The position numbers were made by a program, and so were the translations under genes. A stretch of DNA of 64,000 nt. It comes from Xiashengella succiniciproducens (GTDB lineage Bacteria; Bacteroidota; Bacteroidia; Bacteroidales; Marinilabiliaceae). The notes beneath the pieces are model-generated. The model searched no databases, was not told where the DNA came from, and saw nothing but the letters and a program-made list of their open reading frames with translations. Below are positions 53,415 to 61,080 of the stretch, piece by piece. The stretch spans positions 2,198,801 to 2,262,800 of the forward strand of contig NZ_CP098400.1 in assembly GCF_023674465.1 (NCBI RefSeq). Direction: 5' to 3'. Every line of letters begins with the position of its first letter. The first letter of the stretch is position 1.

Positions 53415-55505
53415 ATGGCTAGCATATTTGTCTTTTCAGTTTTGCATAAAGGATGTCGGCGTATAGCCCTAAAGGCAGATTCCTATGTTCCGGAATCTGA
53501 TTTTGATCTTATTACACGCAGCCTGCCTGACCGGGCTTATAGTAAATCCTTGAAATGCTGGCATGTGCCATATCGCGAAGATTACCGCCTTTGGTTAACA
53601 AAGGTGTATGAGCGAGCTACTGATTTGGAAATTATTTTCAGCAATGGGGAGAAGGGGGCTGTGCAGGACGATAAACCGGAAAAGGACAAGGCAGTTGATT
53701 CGAAGTCTCTTGCCAATAATGTTGAAGTAGTGACCTCGGTGATGAAGGGAACCTACGGGGAGGAGCTGGTTGCACGAGTGGCTGTTGATAAGGCACATAA
53801 AAAATTCTATGTAGAACAAAGTTATAACACTTCCGTTTTTGATGCTTTGAGCCGCTTGAATCTCGGCACTTATGTGAAACAAGACAGGCGATGGGTCTTT
53901 CCTGGCGATAATGTGATTTATGTTCAGGTCATAGAGATTTTGAGGGGTTTTGGCATTAAGCCTCAAGTGGTTTCTTTAGCAAAGTCAGAGCAGAGAGCCA
54001 ATTTCCCGCATAGCTTTGAACTGCTGTCCAAACGTTTTGCCGAAACAATGTTATTGAGGCGTTTGAGCCTTCGAACACAAGAAATATATCAGCATTGCTT
54101 TCATATATTTTTGCAGGATCATAAAAAGATAGTAGTAGAGGAGCTGACGTATGGTGATTTATTTAGCTATATAAAAAGACAGGCCATTCTGCTTTCCGCC
54201 ACCCAACTTAAGCAGATGATCGCTGCGATTAAATTCTTTTATGAGAGAGTCTTGGGCCGGGATAAGATGTTTTTTCCGCTTGCGAAAAAAACGGAGGTAC
54301 GAAAGACGACGCTCTTCCTTCCCTATACCGAAATTCGCTCGTTGCTCGATGGCATTGCTTCGCCTGGCGATCGTATGTTGCTTTTCCTGGTGTATCATGC
54401 CAACCTGCCTTTAAATGAAATTTGTACTTTGTCGAAAGATGCAGAGCAAATTTTTCAGGGCCCCTGTCGAATGCCAGGAAACAATGCGTTAGCACTTGAA
54501 TATTACACCAATTTAGTAGCCGAGTTGAAGCAAACTTATGCATTAAAAGCTTTCCTATTTGAAGATAATGAAAAGCCTTATTCTTTGAAGACTATAAAGG
54601 GGAAGCTCTATCGTATTTTAGGACATTATAAGTTGGCACCGATATATCGTAAACAGTACGAGGTAATTCTAAAGCAAAGTAGTTTGAGTTCTAAGACACA
54701 GGTGATGTACCTGAGTGCCTTTATGAGGTTTTTAGACTATTACAACTATAAGCATCCGGTATTTATCACAGATGAAGAAGTGCGCGATTATTTGCTGTTG
54801 AACAGGGGAAGATCGGCTTCCCAGCAAGATATCTTGGTGAGTAGTCTCAAGTTTTTCTTTGAGCGTATCCACAATCAGACGCTTTCAGATAAGCACGTGG
54901 TGCGTCCCAGAAAGGGTTTCTATTTGCCCGATTTCTTCTCATTGGCGGAGATTTCCGCTATGCTCAACACAACTACCAATTTAAAACATAAGCTGTTAAT
55001 AGCCATTGGCTACACAGCAGGTCTGCGTCGATCCGAAATTCGCAATCTGAGATTGAGAGATGTAGATTTGAAACGTAATTTACTGTTTATAAAGGACTCA
55101 AAAGGCAAACGTGATAGATATACCTTATTTTCGCAGCACCTACATGAATGGTTAAAAACCTACTTGGATCAAGCCAAACCTAAGGTCTATCTGTTTGAGG
55201 GATCTCGCCCAGGAACCCAATACAGCACAACCAGTATGGCCCTGATTTTAAAGAAGATGGCCAGATCAGCAGGCATTCAACGTAAGGTTCACATGCACAT
55301 GCTTCGCCATAGTTTTGCCACCCATTTGCTGGAAGAGGGGCGTGATATCCGGTACGTGCAAGAGTTGCTGGGTCATCAAAGTATCAAAACCACAGAGCGC
55401 TACACCCATATAATTAATGATGCCTTACTTAATGTTGCTAGTCCATTCGACCGTATGGTTGCCCAATCAGGTTTGTATGGAATAAAACCTCATAATCCTC
55501 CCTAA
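53415..55505 (+). CDS. Tandem tyrosine recombinase next to the cassette array
   Basis: The 696-residue protein ends in an intact tyrosine recombinase catalytic domain (about 510-690): Arg I in GLRRSEI (about 536), Lys region KDSKGKRDR, HMLRHSF (about 628), LGHQS (about 652) and the Tyr of TTERYTH (about 662). Two core-binding domains precede it (about 205-290 and 415-490), and between them lies a partial, degenerate catalytic segment where GLRRSEI is NLPLNEI. The N-terminus (1-195) holds two small domains of the kind found in Bacteroidota integrases (KSLKCWHVPY, QDRRWVFPG). The IntI-specific insert between motifs is absent. It lies 424 bases upstream of a cassette array, same strand, and is the obvious candidate to move cassettes, which is inference. 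Confidence 0.88.
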   Translation: MASIFVFSVLHKGCRRIALKADSYVPESDFDLITRSLPDRAYSKSLKCWHVPYREDYRLWLTKVYERATDLEIIFSNGEKGAVQDDKPEKDKAVDSKSLANNVEVVTSVMKGTYGEELVARVAVDKAHKKFYVEQSYNTSVFDALSRLNLGTYVKQDRRWVFPGDNVIYVQVIEILRGFGIKPQVVSLAKSEQRANFPHSFELLSKRFAETMLLRRLSLRTQEIYQHCFHIFLQDHKKIVVEELTYGDLFSYIKRQAILLSATQLKQMIAAIKFFYERVLGRDKMFFPLAKKTEVRKTTLFLPYTEIRSLLDGIASPGDRMLLFLVYHANLPLNEICTLSKDAEQIFQGPCRMPGNNALALEYYTNLVAELKQTYALKAFLFEDNEKPYSLKTIKGKLYRILGHYKLAPIYRKQYEVILKQSSLSSKTQVMYLSAFMRFLDYYNYKHPVFITDEEVRDYLLLNRGRSASQQDILVSSLKFFFERIHNQTLSDKHVVRPRKGFYLPDFFSLAEISAMLNTTTNLKHKLLIAIGYTAGLRRSEIRNLRLRDVDLKRNLLFIKDSKGKRDRYTLFSQHLHEWLKTYLDQAKPKVYLFEGSRPGTQYSTTSMALILKKMARSAGIQRKVHMHMLRHSFATHLLEEGRDIRYVQELLGHQSIKTTERYTHIINDALLNVASPFDRMVAQSGLYGIKPHNPP

Positions 55506-55958
55506 GTCAAACGCCTCACCTAAGCAGAAAAGGAATAATAATGAGCCATATACACTATTCAGGTCTAATACCTTCATTTATCTGAACAATCTGGAAGACA
55601 TAAAATACATGCCTTAACGGCATGCTATTAATTATTCTTATTACGTCGCTATAAAAAAACTTTCGAATTATTAAAAAGTATTGGAATAATAATAAATTTT
55701 CACAATAATTGTAATGCACTCTACAGTTACCACCTTCCTTAACCCTGTCACACTGTGGCTGAGGAAGACGAAGTCATACCATAACTTACTTATAACATCG
55801 TCATGACACAATCAACTAAAAACTAACCAAATTTATACAAAAAGTATATACCATCGTTAAATCAAGCACTTACAAACTTATTTCACTAATCATATAATAC
55901 TCATAAACGCAATTGCACCTATTTTGGTGTTACAGGGCATTAATGAAAAACACTGCAT
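55506..55958. other. Leader between recombinase and first cassette
   Basis: About 450 AT-rich bases without a gene. The 3' end contains the attI-like core (55929-55938). A small hairpin (CATGCC/GGCATG, 55608-55624) lies upstream. A promoter for the cassettes would be expected here, but no clear TAnnTTTG box is seen. Confidence 0.5.
55929..55938 (+). other. attI-like core at the head of the cassette array
   Basis: GTTACAGGGC marks the join between leader and first cassette. TTACAGGGC is the start of cassette 1 and is the reverse complement of the 5' core of that cassette's own attC (GCCCTGTAAC at 56713). The exchange point is taken as G/TT by analogy to integrons. Confidence 0.7.
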
Positions 55959-56711
55959 ATGAATAAATTATTTACGATTTTTATATTACTAATTACAAGT
56001 TTGAATTGCTTCTCGACAGAACAAATGCCAGATTTGCTAATTATTGATAACGACACGATTTATTTAAAAACATTTCCTATTGAGAAGTTGGAATTTGAGA
56101 AATCTCCATTCTCATACGGTGAATTTACATTTCCCCACACTGGATGTTGGAGAGGATATCGTGCCACATGGAAAATCATTGACAATAAACTTGCACTTAT
56201 AGAAGTTGAAAAAGTTGACTCGACTCACCAAAAATTGAACATCGTTGATTTCTTTACGCAAAATAATTATTCACCAAAATTTGTAAATGGATACGTGTAT
56301 GCAGATTGGTTTAATTCAAAACTTTTGATTTATTCATCACCATATGATTATAAATATTCTGGATTGTATCTTGAGGAGGAATACGAATGGTCGAATAGTA
56401 AACATAATGTTCAATTAGTTTTTGAAAACGGAATTTTAAAAGAAAATAATATTGTTGGATTTGACTACTATAAAATTGGAGATAAATTAAGTTATGAATT
56501 TTCTCATTTTCCACCTGGACTGATTAAAAAGAAATCTGTGAATCTAAAGGCAACGATAATGGAAGTGAGAATGGAAATGGTTTTGGTTAGAATAGATTCT
56601 TATGAAACTGAAAAGAAAAAGGAAATTGAGCAGATAAGGAAATATTTTGGAAATATGGTTGATACTGATACAATATTAACTAATCCGAGATATTGGATAA
56701 AAAAAGAATAA
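55959..56711 (+). CDS. Cassette 1: secreted hypothetical protein
   Basis: The 250-residue protein has a signal peptide (MNKLFTIFILLITSLNCFS) and no known domain that I recognise. Motifs are DTIYLKTFPIEKLE, CWRGYRATWKIIDNKLALIEVEKV and a basic tail. Similar hypothetical proteins occur in Bacteroidota. It starts 21 bases after the attI-like core, and the stop codon is 1 base before the attC 5' core. Likely periplasmic or surface-exposed; function unknown. Confidence 0.75.
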   Translation: MNKLFTIFILLITSLNCFSTEQMPDLLIIDNDTIYLKTFPIEKLEFEKSPFSYGEFTFPHTGCWRGYRATWKIIDNKLALIEVEKVDSTHQKLNIVDFFTQNNYSPKFVNGYVYADWFNSKLLIYSSPYDYKYSGLYLEEEYEWSNSKHNVQLVFENGILKENNIVGFDYYKIGDKLSYEFSHFPPGLIKKKSVNLKATIMEVRMEMVLVRIDSYETEKKKEIEQIRKYFGNMVDTDTILTNPRYWIKKE

Positions 56712-56712
56712 C

Positions 56713-56848
56713 GCCCTGTAACATCATGTATAAAATATTGGGGGTTTGGCAATTAAGTGCAAGTTTCTGCCCCGCATCAGCTTTTGTAACGGCAGACAGT
56801 GATGAAGCCCGCAATCCCCAACATTTCATACATGTGACCGTTAGCCGC
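56713..56848 (+). repeat. attC1-like recombination site
   Basis: 5' core GCCCTGTAAC (56713-56722) and 3' core GTTAGCCGC (56840-56848). The arms CATGTATAAAATATTGGGG and CCCCAACATTTCATACATG pair with a few unpaired bases, as in folded attC sites. The centre contains CCCCGCATCAGCTTTTGTAA. About 136 bp. Confidence 0.82.
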
Positions 56849-56887
56849 AATGTAATGGAAACAAAAAACAATACCTATTAAAACATC

Positions 56888-57997
56888 ATGGATGAAGAAA
56901 TAAAAATATTAAGAAAAGGACTTTCTACTCAAGCTTTTGAATATCCTTTAAAGTCGCATGAAAACAAAAATTACCATAGAACCTTAGAATTAAAACTGTC
57001 CTTGTATACCGAAAAGATTGATAATCTGCCTAATAATTTCCCCTTAATCAATAAAATAAAGGAACAGTTAGACAATATAAAATTATTAAACAAAAATCTT
57101 CTGGACATTATAAATAAATATTTATGGGGTAGCCAGAAAGGAACAACTGAAAGTTTTCAAGAATTAATCGAAAACTCTTTTTTGAAAAACATATTGTTAA
57201 ACCTCTCTGAAAACATAGAAAAAGAAAACAAAACAAAACAAAAACTATTTAGACTTAGGCAAAGTGAAACTGATTTAATTGAGAGGAATCAAATGTTCCA
57301 CATCCCATTTTCCTGTAGACACCTTGTTGCTAACCAAAGATATTCAATTGCAGGTTTACCATGTTTATATCTAGGCTCATCAATTTACGTTTCATGGCTA
57401 GAGTTAAATCGCCCTAACCTTTCTAATATTTTCATATCAGGCTATAAGTCAACAAACTCATTAAGTGTACTTAATTTGGCCTATGATTTAAACCTAATCA
57501 TTGATGAGTTTGAAAAAAGCATAATATCTGAAAACCAATTCATTGAAAAACTGGTATTATGGCCATTAGTTATGGCTTGTTCCTTCCAAATAAAATATCC
57601 AAACGCACCTTTTCATGAAGAATATATTATCCCAGGTCTACTTCTGGAATGGATTACGTTTGAGAGTAAAAATATTCAAGGTCTCAAATACTTGTCAACC
57701 AAAATAACCTCCTTAAACAAATACAGTTATGGAATTAATTTTGTTTTTCCACCGCAAGATAAAAACGATAAGTATAAATTTTGTCCAGTTCTAGAAAAGA
57801 ATTTCACATTAACAAAACCTCTTTCATGGGATTTATTGACAATTTTACCACCGGCAGACGTCGTTGCCCTCGGTTCTGGAATAAAAGCAGAAAATCTTGA
57901 AGACGCATTACTTGATAATTATGATGCTTCAAGATTTGGATTTGTTGAACAGCAAGTATATTCGATGAAATTTGACTATATTAAACAAAGCGGCTAA
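56888..57997 (+). CDS. Cassette 2: RES-domain-like protein
   Basis: The 369-residue protein has a helical N-terminus (1-125) and a C-terminal part with LFRLRQ, YSIAGLPCLYLGSSIYVSWLEL and PADVVALGSG, which resembles the RES domain (NAD-phosphorylase toxins) in the pattern R..YS..G.PCLYL..S...W.E. The match is by eye and the N-terminal part is not standard. There is no obvious antitoxin partner in the cassette. The TAA stop (57995-57997) lies inside the attC core CGGCTAAC. Confidence 0.55.
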   Translation: MDEEIKILRKGLSTQAFEYPLKSHENKNYHRTLELKLSLYTEKIDNLPNNFPLINKIKEQLDNIKLLNKNLLDIINKYLWGSQKGTTESFQELIENSFLKNILLNLSENIEKENKTKQKLFRLRQSETDLIERNQMFHIPFSCRHLVANQRYSIAGLPCLYLGSSIYVSWLELNRPNLSNIFISGYKSTNSLSVLNLAYDLNLIIDEFEKSIISENQFIEKLVLWPLVMACSFQIKYPNAPFHEEYIIPGLLLEWITFESKNIQGLKYLSTKITSLNKYSYGINFVFPPQDKNDKYKFCPVLEKNFTLTKPLSWDLLTILPPADVVALGSGIKAENLEDALLDNYDASRFGFVEQQVYSMKFDYIKQSG

Positions 57998-58124
57998 CAT
58001 CATGTATAAAACATTTGGGGGTTTAGTGCTTACTTGAAACATTCTGCACCGCATCAGCTTTTGTAACGGTTGACAGAGACGAGCCCGCAAACCCCAAACA
58101 TTTCATACATGTAGCGTTAGCACA
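57990..58124 (+). repeat. attC2-like recombination site
   Basis: 5' core GCGGCTAAC (57990-57998) and 3' core GTTAGCACA (58116-58124), 135 bp. Arms CATGTATAAAACATTTGGGG and CCCCAAACATTTCATACATG pair. The centre shares CGCATCAGCTTTTGTAACGG with attC1. Confidence 0.83.
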
Positions 58125-58130
58125 CATATT

Positions 58131-58709
58131 ATGAAATTCGTCTTAACAATATGGTTATTAATCCTTACCCAATTTTGTGGAGCACAGAACGACTTCTACT
58201 CTAGACTAAGTGGTGCTGCTCTAGAGTTAACAAAACAACAAGTGACGTATGACCCAAGATACTTTTCAATCCCCTACCCCAATGGTGATGTGCCAAGCAA
58301 CAAAGGTGTTTGTACTGATGTAATTATCAGGGCATATAGAAAACTGGGCATAGACCTTCAAAAAGAGGTACATGAAGACATGAAGGTTAACTTTTCAGCC
58401 TATCCAAAGAATTGGGGGTTAACAAATACAGACACCAATATTGATCATAGAAGGGTGCCAAATCTTATGGTTTTCTTCTCAAGAAAAGGTATTAAGCTGC
58501 CCATTTCCCAAAAGCCAGAAGACTATCTTCCGGGTGAGATTGTATGCTGGGATCTTGGTGGTGGAATAACACACATCGGTTTCGTGGTAAATGTCAAAGA
58601 CCTCAACTCAGACAGGTATAAAATCGTTCATAATATTGGTGCAGGTCAGGTGGTTGAAGACTGCCTATTCAAATTTAAGATCATAGGTCACTATAGGTAC
58701 AGTGGCTAG
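58131..58709 (+). CDS. Cassette 3: DUF1287 secreted protein
   Basis: The 192-residue protein has a signal peptide (ending QFCGAQN) and the DUF1287 motifs GVCTDVIIRAYRKLGIDLQKEVHEDM, YPKNWGL, NIDHRRVPNLMVFFSRKG, PGEIVCWDLGGGITHIGFV. The Cys-His pairing recalls NlpC/P60-type cell-wall peptidases (possible catalytic Cys in GVCTD and His in THIG), although the family's activity is not established. It is the only gene in its cassette. Confidence 0.87.
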   Translation: MKFVLTIWLLILTQFCGAQNDFYSRLSGAALELTKQQVTYDPRYFSIPYPNGDVPSNKGVCTDVIIRAYRKLGIDLQKEVHEDMKVNFSAYPKNWGLTNTDTNIDHRRVPNLMVFFSRKGIKLPISQKPEDYLPGEIVCWDLGGGITHIGFVVNVKDLNSDRYKIVHNIGAGQVVEDCLFKFKIIGHYRYSG

Positions 58710-58717
58710 AACAATAC

Positions 58718-58966
58718 GTGTGCTAACAGGTCGGTATATGTCATTGGCTTCTGTGCCGCGAGAATTTTCTGGTTTAAAAAGACTAGTATTGTGGCTGGCG
58801 GCACAGGCTGCCCCGGCTCTCGCCGGGGACCCCCGCTGGTGTCACGGTTTTTGCCAACGCGAGAATAAACAAAACAACATCATAACCCTGCATCGCACCA
58901 CGAGTGCAAAAACACGCGCCACCGCGACTCTGCGCCAACGCCACATACCGCCGAACGTTAGCGGGC
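58718..58966 (+). repeat. attC3-like site, longer variant
   Basis: 5' core GTGTGCTAAC (58718-58727) and 3' core GTTAGCGGGC (58957-58966), about 249 bp, almost double the other sites. The arms GGTCGGTATATGTCATTGGC and GCCAACGCCACATACCGCC pair. The centre has its own strong hairpin CCCCGGC-TCTC-GCCGGGG. Open frames inside it (for example 58702-59010) are not genes. Confidence 0.75.
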
Positions 58967-58990
58967 ATTATAGGAATAAAAACAACTACA

Positions 58991-59455
58991 ATGAATATTT
59001 GGACAATTGAAACAAGATTATATAGAAAAGAAAAGCAAGTCATACTGATTCTTGCATTCTTGTTTATGCCTTTTATTCATTCGTTTAGCGTCAATTACCA
59101 AACAGATTCTATTAAATACAAATCACAGATTGATTCAATCTCAAAAAAGGAATTCTACTTATTAGTTGACTCAATGCCAGAATATCCTGGAGGACAAAGT
59201 GAAATGCTGAAATTCTTTGTGACAAACTTTAAATATCCTGCTGAAATAGATGCTTGTTGTAAAGTAATTGTGGAATTCATTGTGGACACGACAGGTCAAA
59301 TGACAGATTTGAAAATTATTCGGAATCTACAGAAAGACTTTGATAATGAAACATTGAGAGTTTTAAGTTTAATGCCCAAATGGAAACAGGGGAAATTAAA
59401 TGGAAGAGCAGTGAATGTAAAGATTATTTTTCCCTTGAATATTTCCTTGCAATAA
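58991..59455 (+). CDS. Cassette 4a: TonB C-terminal-domain protein
   Basis: The 154-residue protein starts at ATG 58991 with an N-terminal membrane segment (VILILAFLFMPFIHSF), then a linker and a C-terminal TonB-like domain: MPEYPGGQSEMLKFFVTNFKYPAE, VIVEFIVDTTGQMTDLKIIRNL, DNETLRVLSLMPKWKQGKLNGRAVNVKIIFPL. Proteins of this type are common in Bacteroidota. It lacks the usual proline-rich periplasm-spanning section, so a role in TonB-dependent transport is uncertain. The longer in-frame start at 58904 lies inside attC3. Confidence 0.82.
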   Translation: MNIWTIETRLYRKEKQVILILAFLFMPFIHSFSVNYQTDSIKYKSQIDSISKKEFYLLVDSMPEYPGGQSEMLKFFVTNFKYPAEIDACCKVIVEFIVDTTGQMTDLKIIRNLQKDFDNETLRVLSLMPKWKQGKLNGRAVNVKIIFPLNISLQ

Positions 59456-59466
59456 AAACACAAATC

Positions 59467-59949
59467 ATGTCTTATCTGAAATGTATTTTGCTTTTACTTG
59501 CTTTTAATCCATTGAATTCAGTAGCTTGTGATTGTGACTGGGGAGGTGATTTTTTTAATGTTGGACTAAAAGAAGATCTAATAATAAAAGGAAAAGTGCT
59601 TGAATTCTCTACGCTGAATTTTGGGTTTAATGTTCAAATGACTGTTGAAATCATTGAAAATTTCAAAGGAATTGAGAACCGAAAAACAATAACAGTATGG
59701 GGTGATCGCGGATATGATTGCCGACCATACTTGAGTCTTTTTAAGCAAGGAACAGAATACTTTATGGCATTGCATAAATTGAATGAGAATGAATATGAAA
59801 TCTTTAATTGCGGAGAATACTATTTGTCCATCCACAATGGATTTGTAGAAAGTGAAATTGCCATTCAGAAAGAGTATCCTCATACTGAAAGAATTAAAGT
59901 GAAGAGATTTAAAAATATTTTGAAGAGAAAATTAAATAACGCCCGCTAA
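59467..59949 (+). CDS. Cassette 4b: secreted hypothetical protein
   Basis: The 160-residue protein begins with a signal-like segment (MSYLKCILLLLAFNPLNSVAC) and continues with CDCDWGGDFFNVGLKEDLIIKGKVLEF and GDRGYDCRPYLSLFKQGTEYFMALHK. The early Cys-rich start and beta pattern resemble small secreted TIMP-like/OB-fold proteins, but I cannot name a family. The TAA stop (59947-59949) is inside the attC core GCCCGCTAAC. Confidence 0.7.
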   Translation: MSYLKCILLLLAFNPLNSVACDCDWGGDFFNVGLKEDLIIKGKVLEFSTLNFGFNVQMTVEIIENFKGIENRKTITVWGDRGYDCRPYLSLFKQGTEYFMALHKLNENEYEIFNCGEYYLSIHNGFVESEIAIQKEYPHTERIKVKRFKNILKRKLNNAR

Positions 59950-60076
59950 CATTGTGTAGCATTAATGGCGGGTGAAGCACGTTCCGAAAGGTTCGTTTCC
60001 CGCATCAACCATCTAACGGTTTGAAAGGAAATTCGCCCGCAATCCGCCACTAATGCTACACTACCCGTTGTACCGC
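59941..60076 (+). repeat. attC4-like recombination site
   Basis: 5' core GCCCGCTAAC (59941-59950) and 3' core GTTGTACCGC (60067-60076), 136 bp. The arms GTGTAGCATTAATGGCGG and CCGCCACTAATGCTACAC pair almost completely. Confidence 0.83.
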
Positions 60077-60116
60077 ATGCAAAAACCGAAGTGCAATTAA
60101 CTTGGATTATAGATAA

Positions 60117-60389
60117 GTGAAAAAGATTCATATAGATAAAAACGGACGTGAATTCATAAAAGAGACTTACTTCGTTGGTGGAAAAATGAAATTCCGAAGA
60201 GTTTATGTAATTGATGGCATTCCGGCCGATGAATTTTACGAGAAAAATGCGACTGACTTGGACTTCTATTTGAATGGAGACTATGAGTTAATAAATAGCG
60301 CAAAAGATTTTAATAATCATTTCAAAGAGCAAGACAACAAAGAACCTGATTCGGTTGATAATGAAGGTTTAGAAAACCTGCCTTTTTAA
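60117..60389 (+). CDS. Cassette 5a: short hypothetical protein
   Basis: The 90-residue acidic protein starts at GTG 60117 and has KKIHIDKNGREFIKETYFV, FRRVYVIDGIPADEFYEKNATDLDFYLNGDYE. No domain is recognised. It is followed after 26 bases by the flavin-binding-like gene in the same cassette. Confidence 0.6.
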   Translation: MKKIHIDKNGREFIKETYFVGGKMKFRRVYVIDGIPADEFYEKNATDLDFYLNGDYELINSAKDFNNHFKEQDNKEPDSVDNEGLENLPF

Positions 60390-60415
60390 AACCTTGACAA
60401 TCAGAAAGAATAATA

Positions 60416-60901
60416 ATGAAGCATTACCATTTACATAATCGACCAAATAGAGAACTGACTAAAAAATCAGACATTGATAGAATCCTTGAAAAAGGAAAAT
60501 TTGCTGTGATTTCAATGTGTCGAGAGAATGAACCGTATATCGTCACGCTTAGTTATGGATATGATGCCGAAAATGATACACTTTATTTTCACTGCGCTAA
60601 AAATGGTCTCAAGTTGGATTTTTTGAATTCTAACAAAAATGTTTGTGCGACAGTAATTGAGGATAAAGGATATGTAATGGACGAATGCGGACATGAATAT
60701 GAATCTGTTGTTTTCTGGGGTGATATGCAAATTGTAAAAGATTTGCACGAAAAGAAACATGGTATGAGCATTTTACTTCTTCATTTAGAGGAGAAGGATT
60801 CGGTAATCAAAGAAAAGCAGTTGAAATCGGATGACTATTACTCAAAAATGGAAATTTTGAAACTTAGAGTTAGACAGATTCACGGAAAAGCTGGACGATA
60901 A
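60416..60901 (+). CDS. Cassette 5b: pyridoxamine 5'-phosphate oxidase-fold protein (NimA-like)
   Basis: The 161-residue protein has the split-barrel flavin fold: N-terminal helix RPNRELTKKSDIDRILEKGKFAVISMCRENEPYIVTLSYGYD, DTLYFHCAKNGLKLDFLNSNKNVCATVIED, ESVVFWGDMQIV. It resembles NimA-type proteins, which reduce nitroimidazoles in Bacteroides, but a stress or redox role is equally possible. It is the second gene of cassette 5. Confidence 0.82.
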   Translation: MKHYHLHNRPNRELTKKSDIDRILEKGKFAVISMCRENEPYIVTLSYGYDAENDTLYFHCAKNGLKLDFLNSNKNVCATVIEDKGYVMDECGHEYESVVFWGDMQIVKDLHEKKHGMSILLLHLEEKDSVIKEKQLKSDDYYSKMEILKLRVRQIHGKAGR

Positions 60902-60916
60902 TATAATAATGCACGA

Positions 60917-61059
60917 CGGTACAACATGCTGTGATACGGCAGCCGGGGCTCCACAGCATATAGTGGGTTTCGTTCTCGCCCGTCAGTCGCGCTTGGCCTG
61001 AAATTTTCGTAACTGGCAGAAATGCCCCGGCCGACCGCATACAGCCGGGCGTTAACCAC
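60917..61059 (+). repeat. attC5-like recombination site
   Basis: 5' core CGGTACAAC (60917-60925) and 3' core GTTAACCAC (61051-61059), about 143 bp. Arms TGCTGTGATACGGCAGCCGG and CCGGCCGACCGCATACAGCC pair with mismatches. The centre is unlike that of the other sites. Confidence 0.75.
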
Positions 61060-61080
61060 AAACATAAAAAACAGCAGCAT

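Noticed and set aside
53415-55505. Calling the recombinase a canonical integron integrase (IntI)
   Set aside because: It is twice the usual length, lacks the IntI-specific segment between catalytic motifs and has a second degenerate half; a link to the array is positional only.
58702-59010. 102-residue open frame after the DUF1287 gene
   Set aside because: It lies inside the attC3 palindrome and its codons are explained by the inverted repeat; no recognisable protein.
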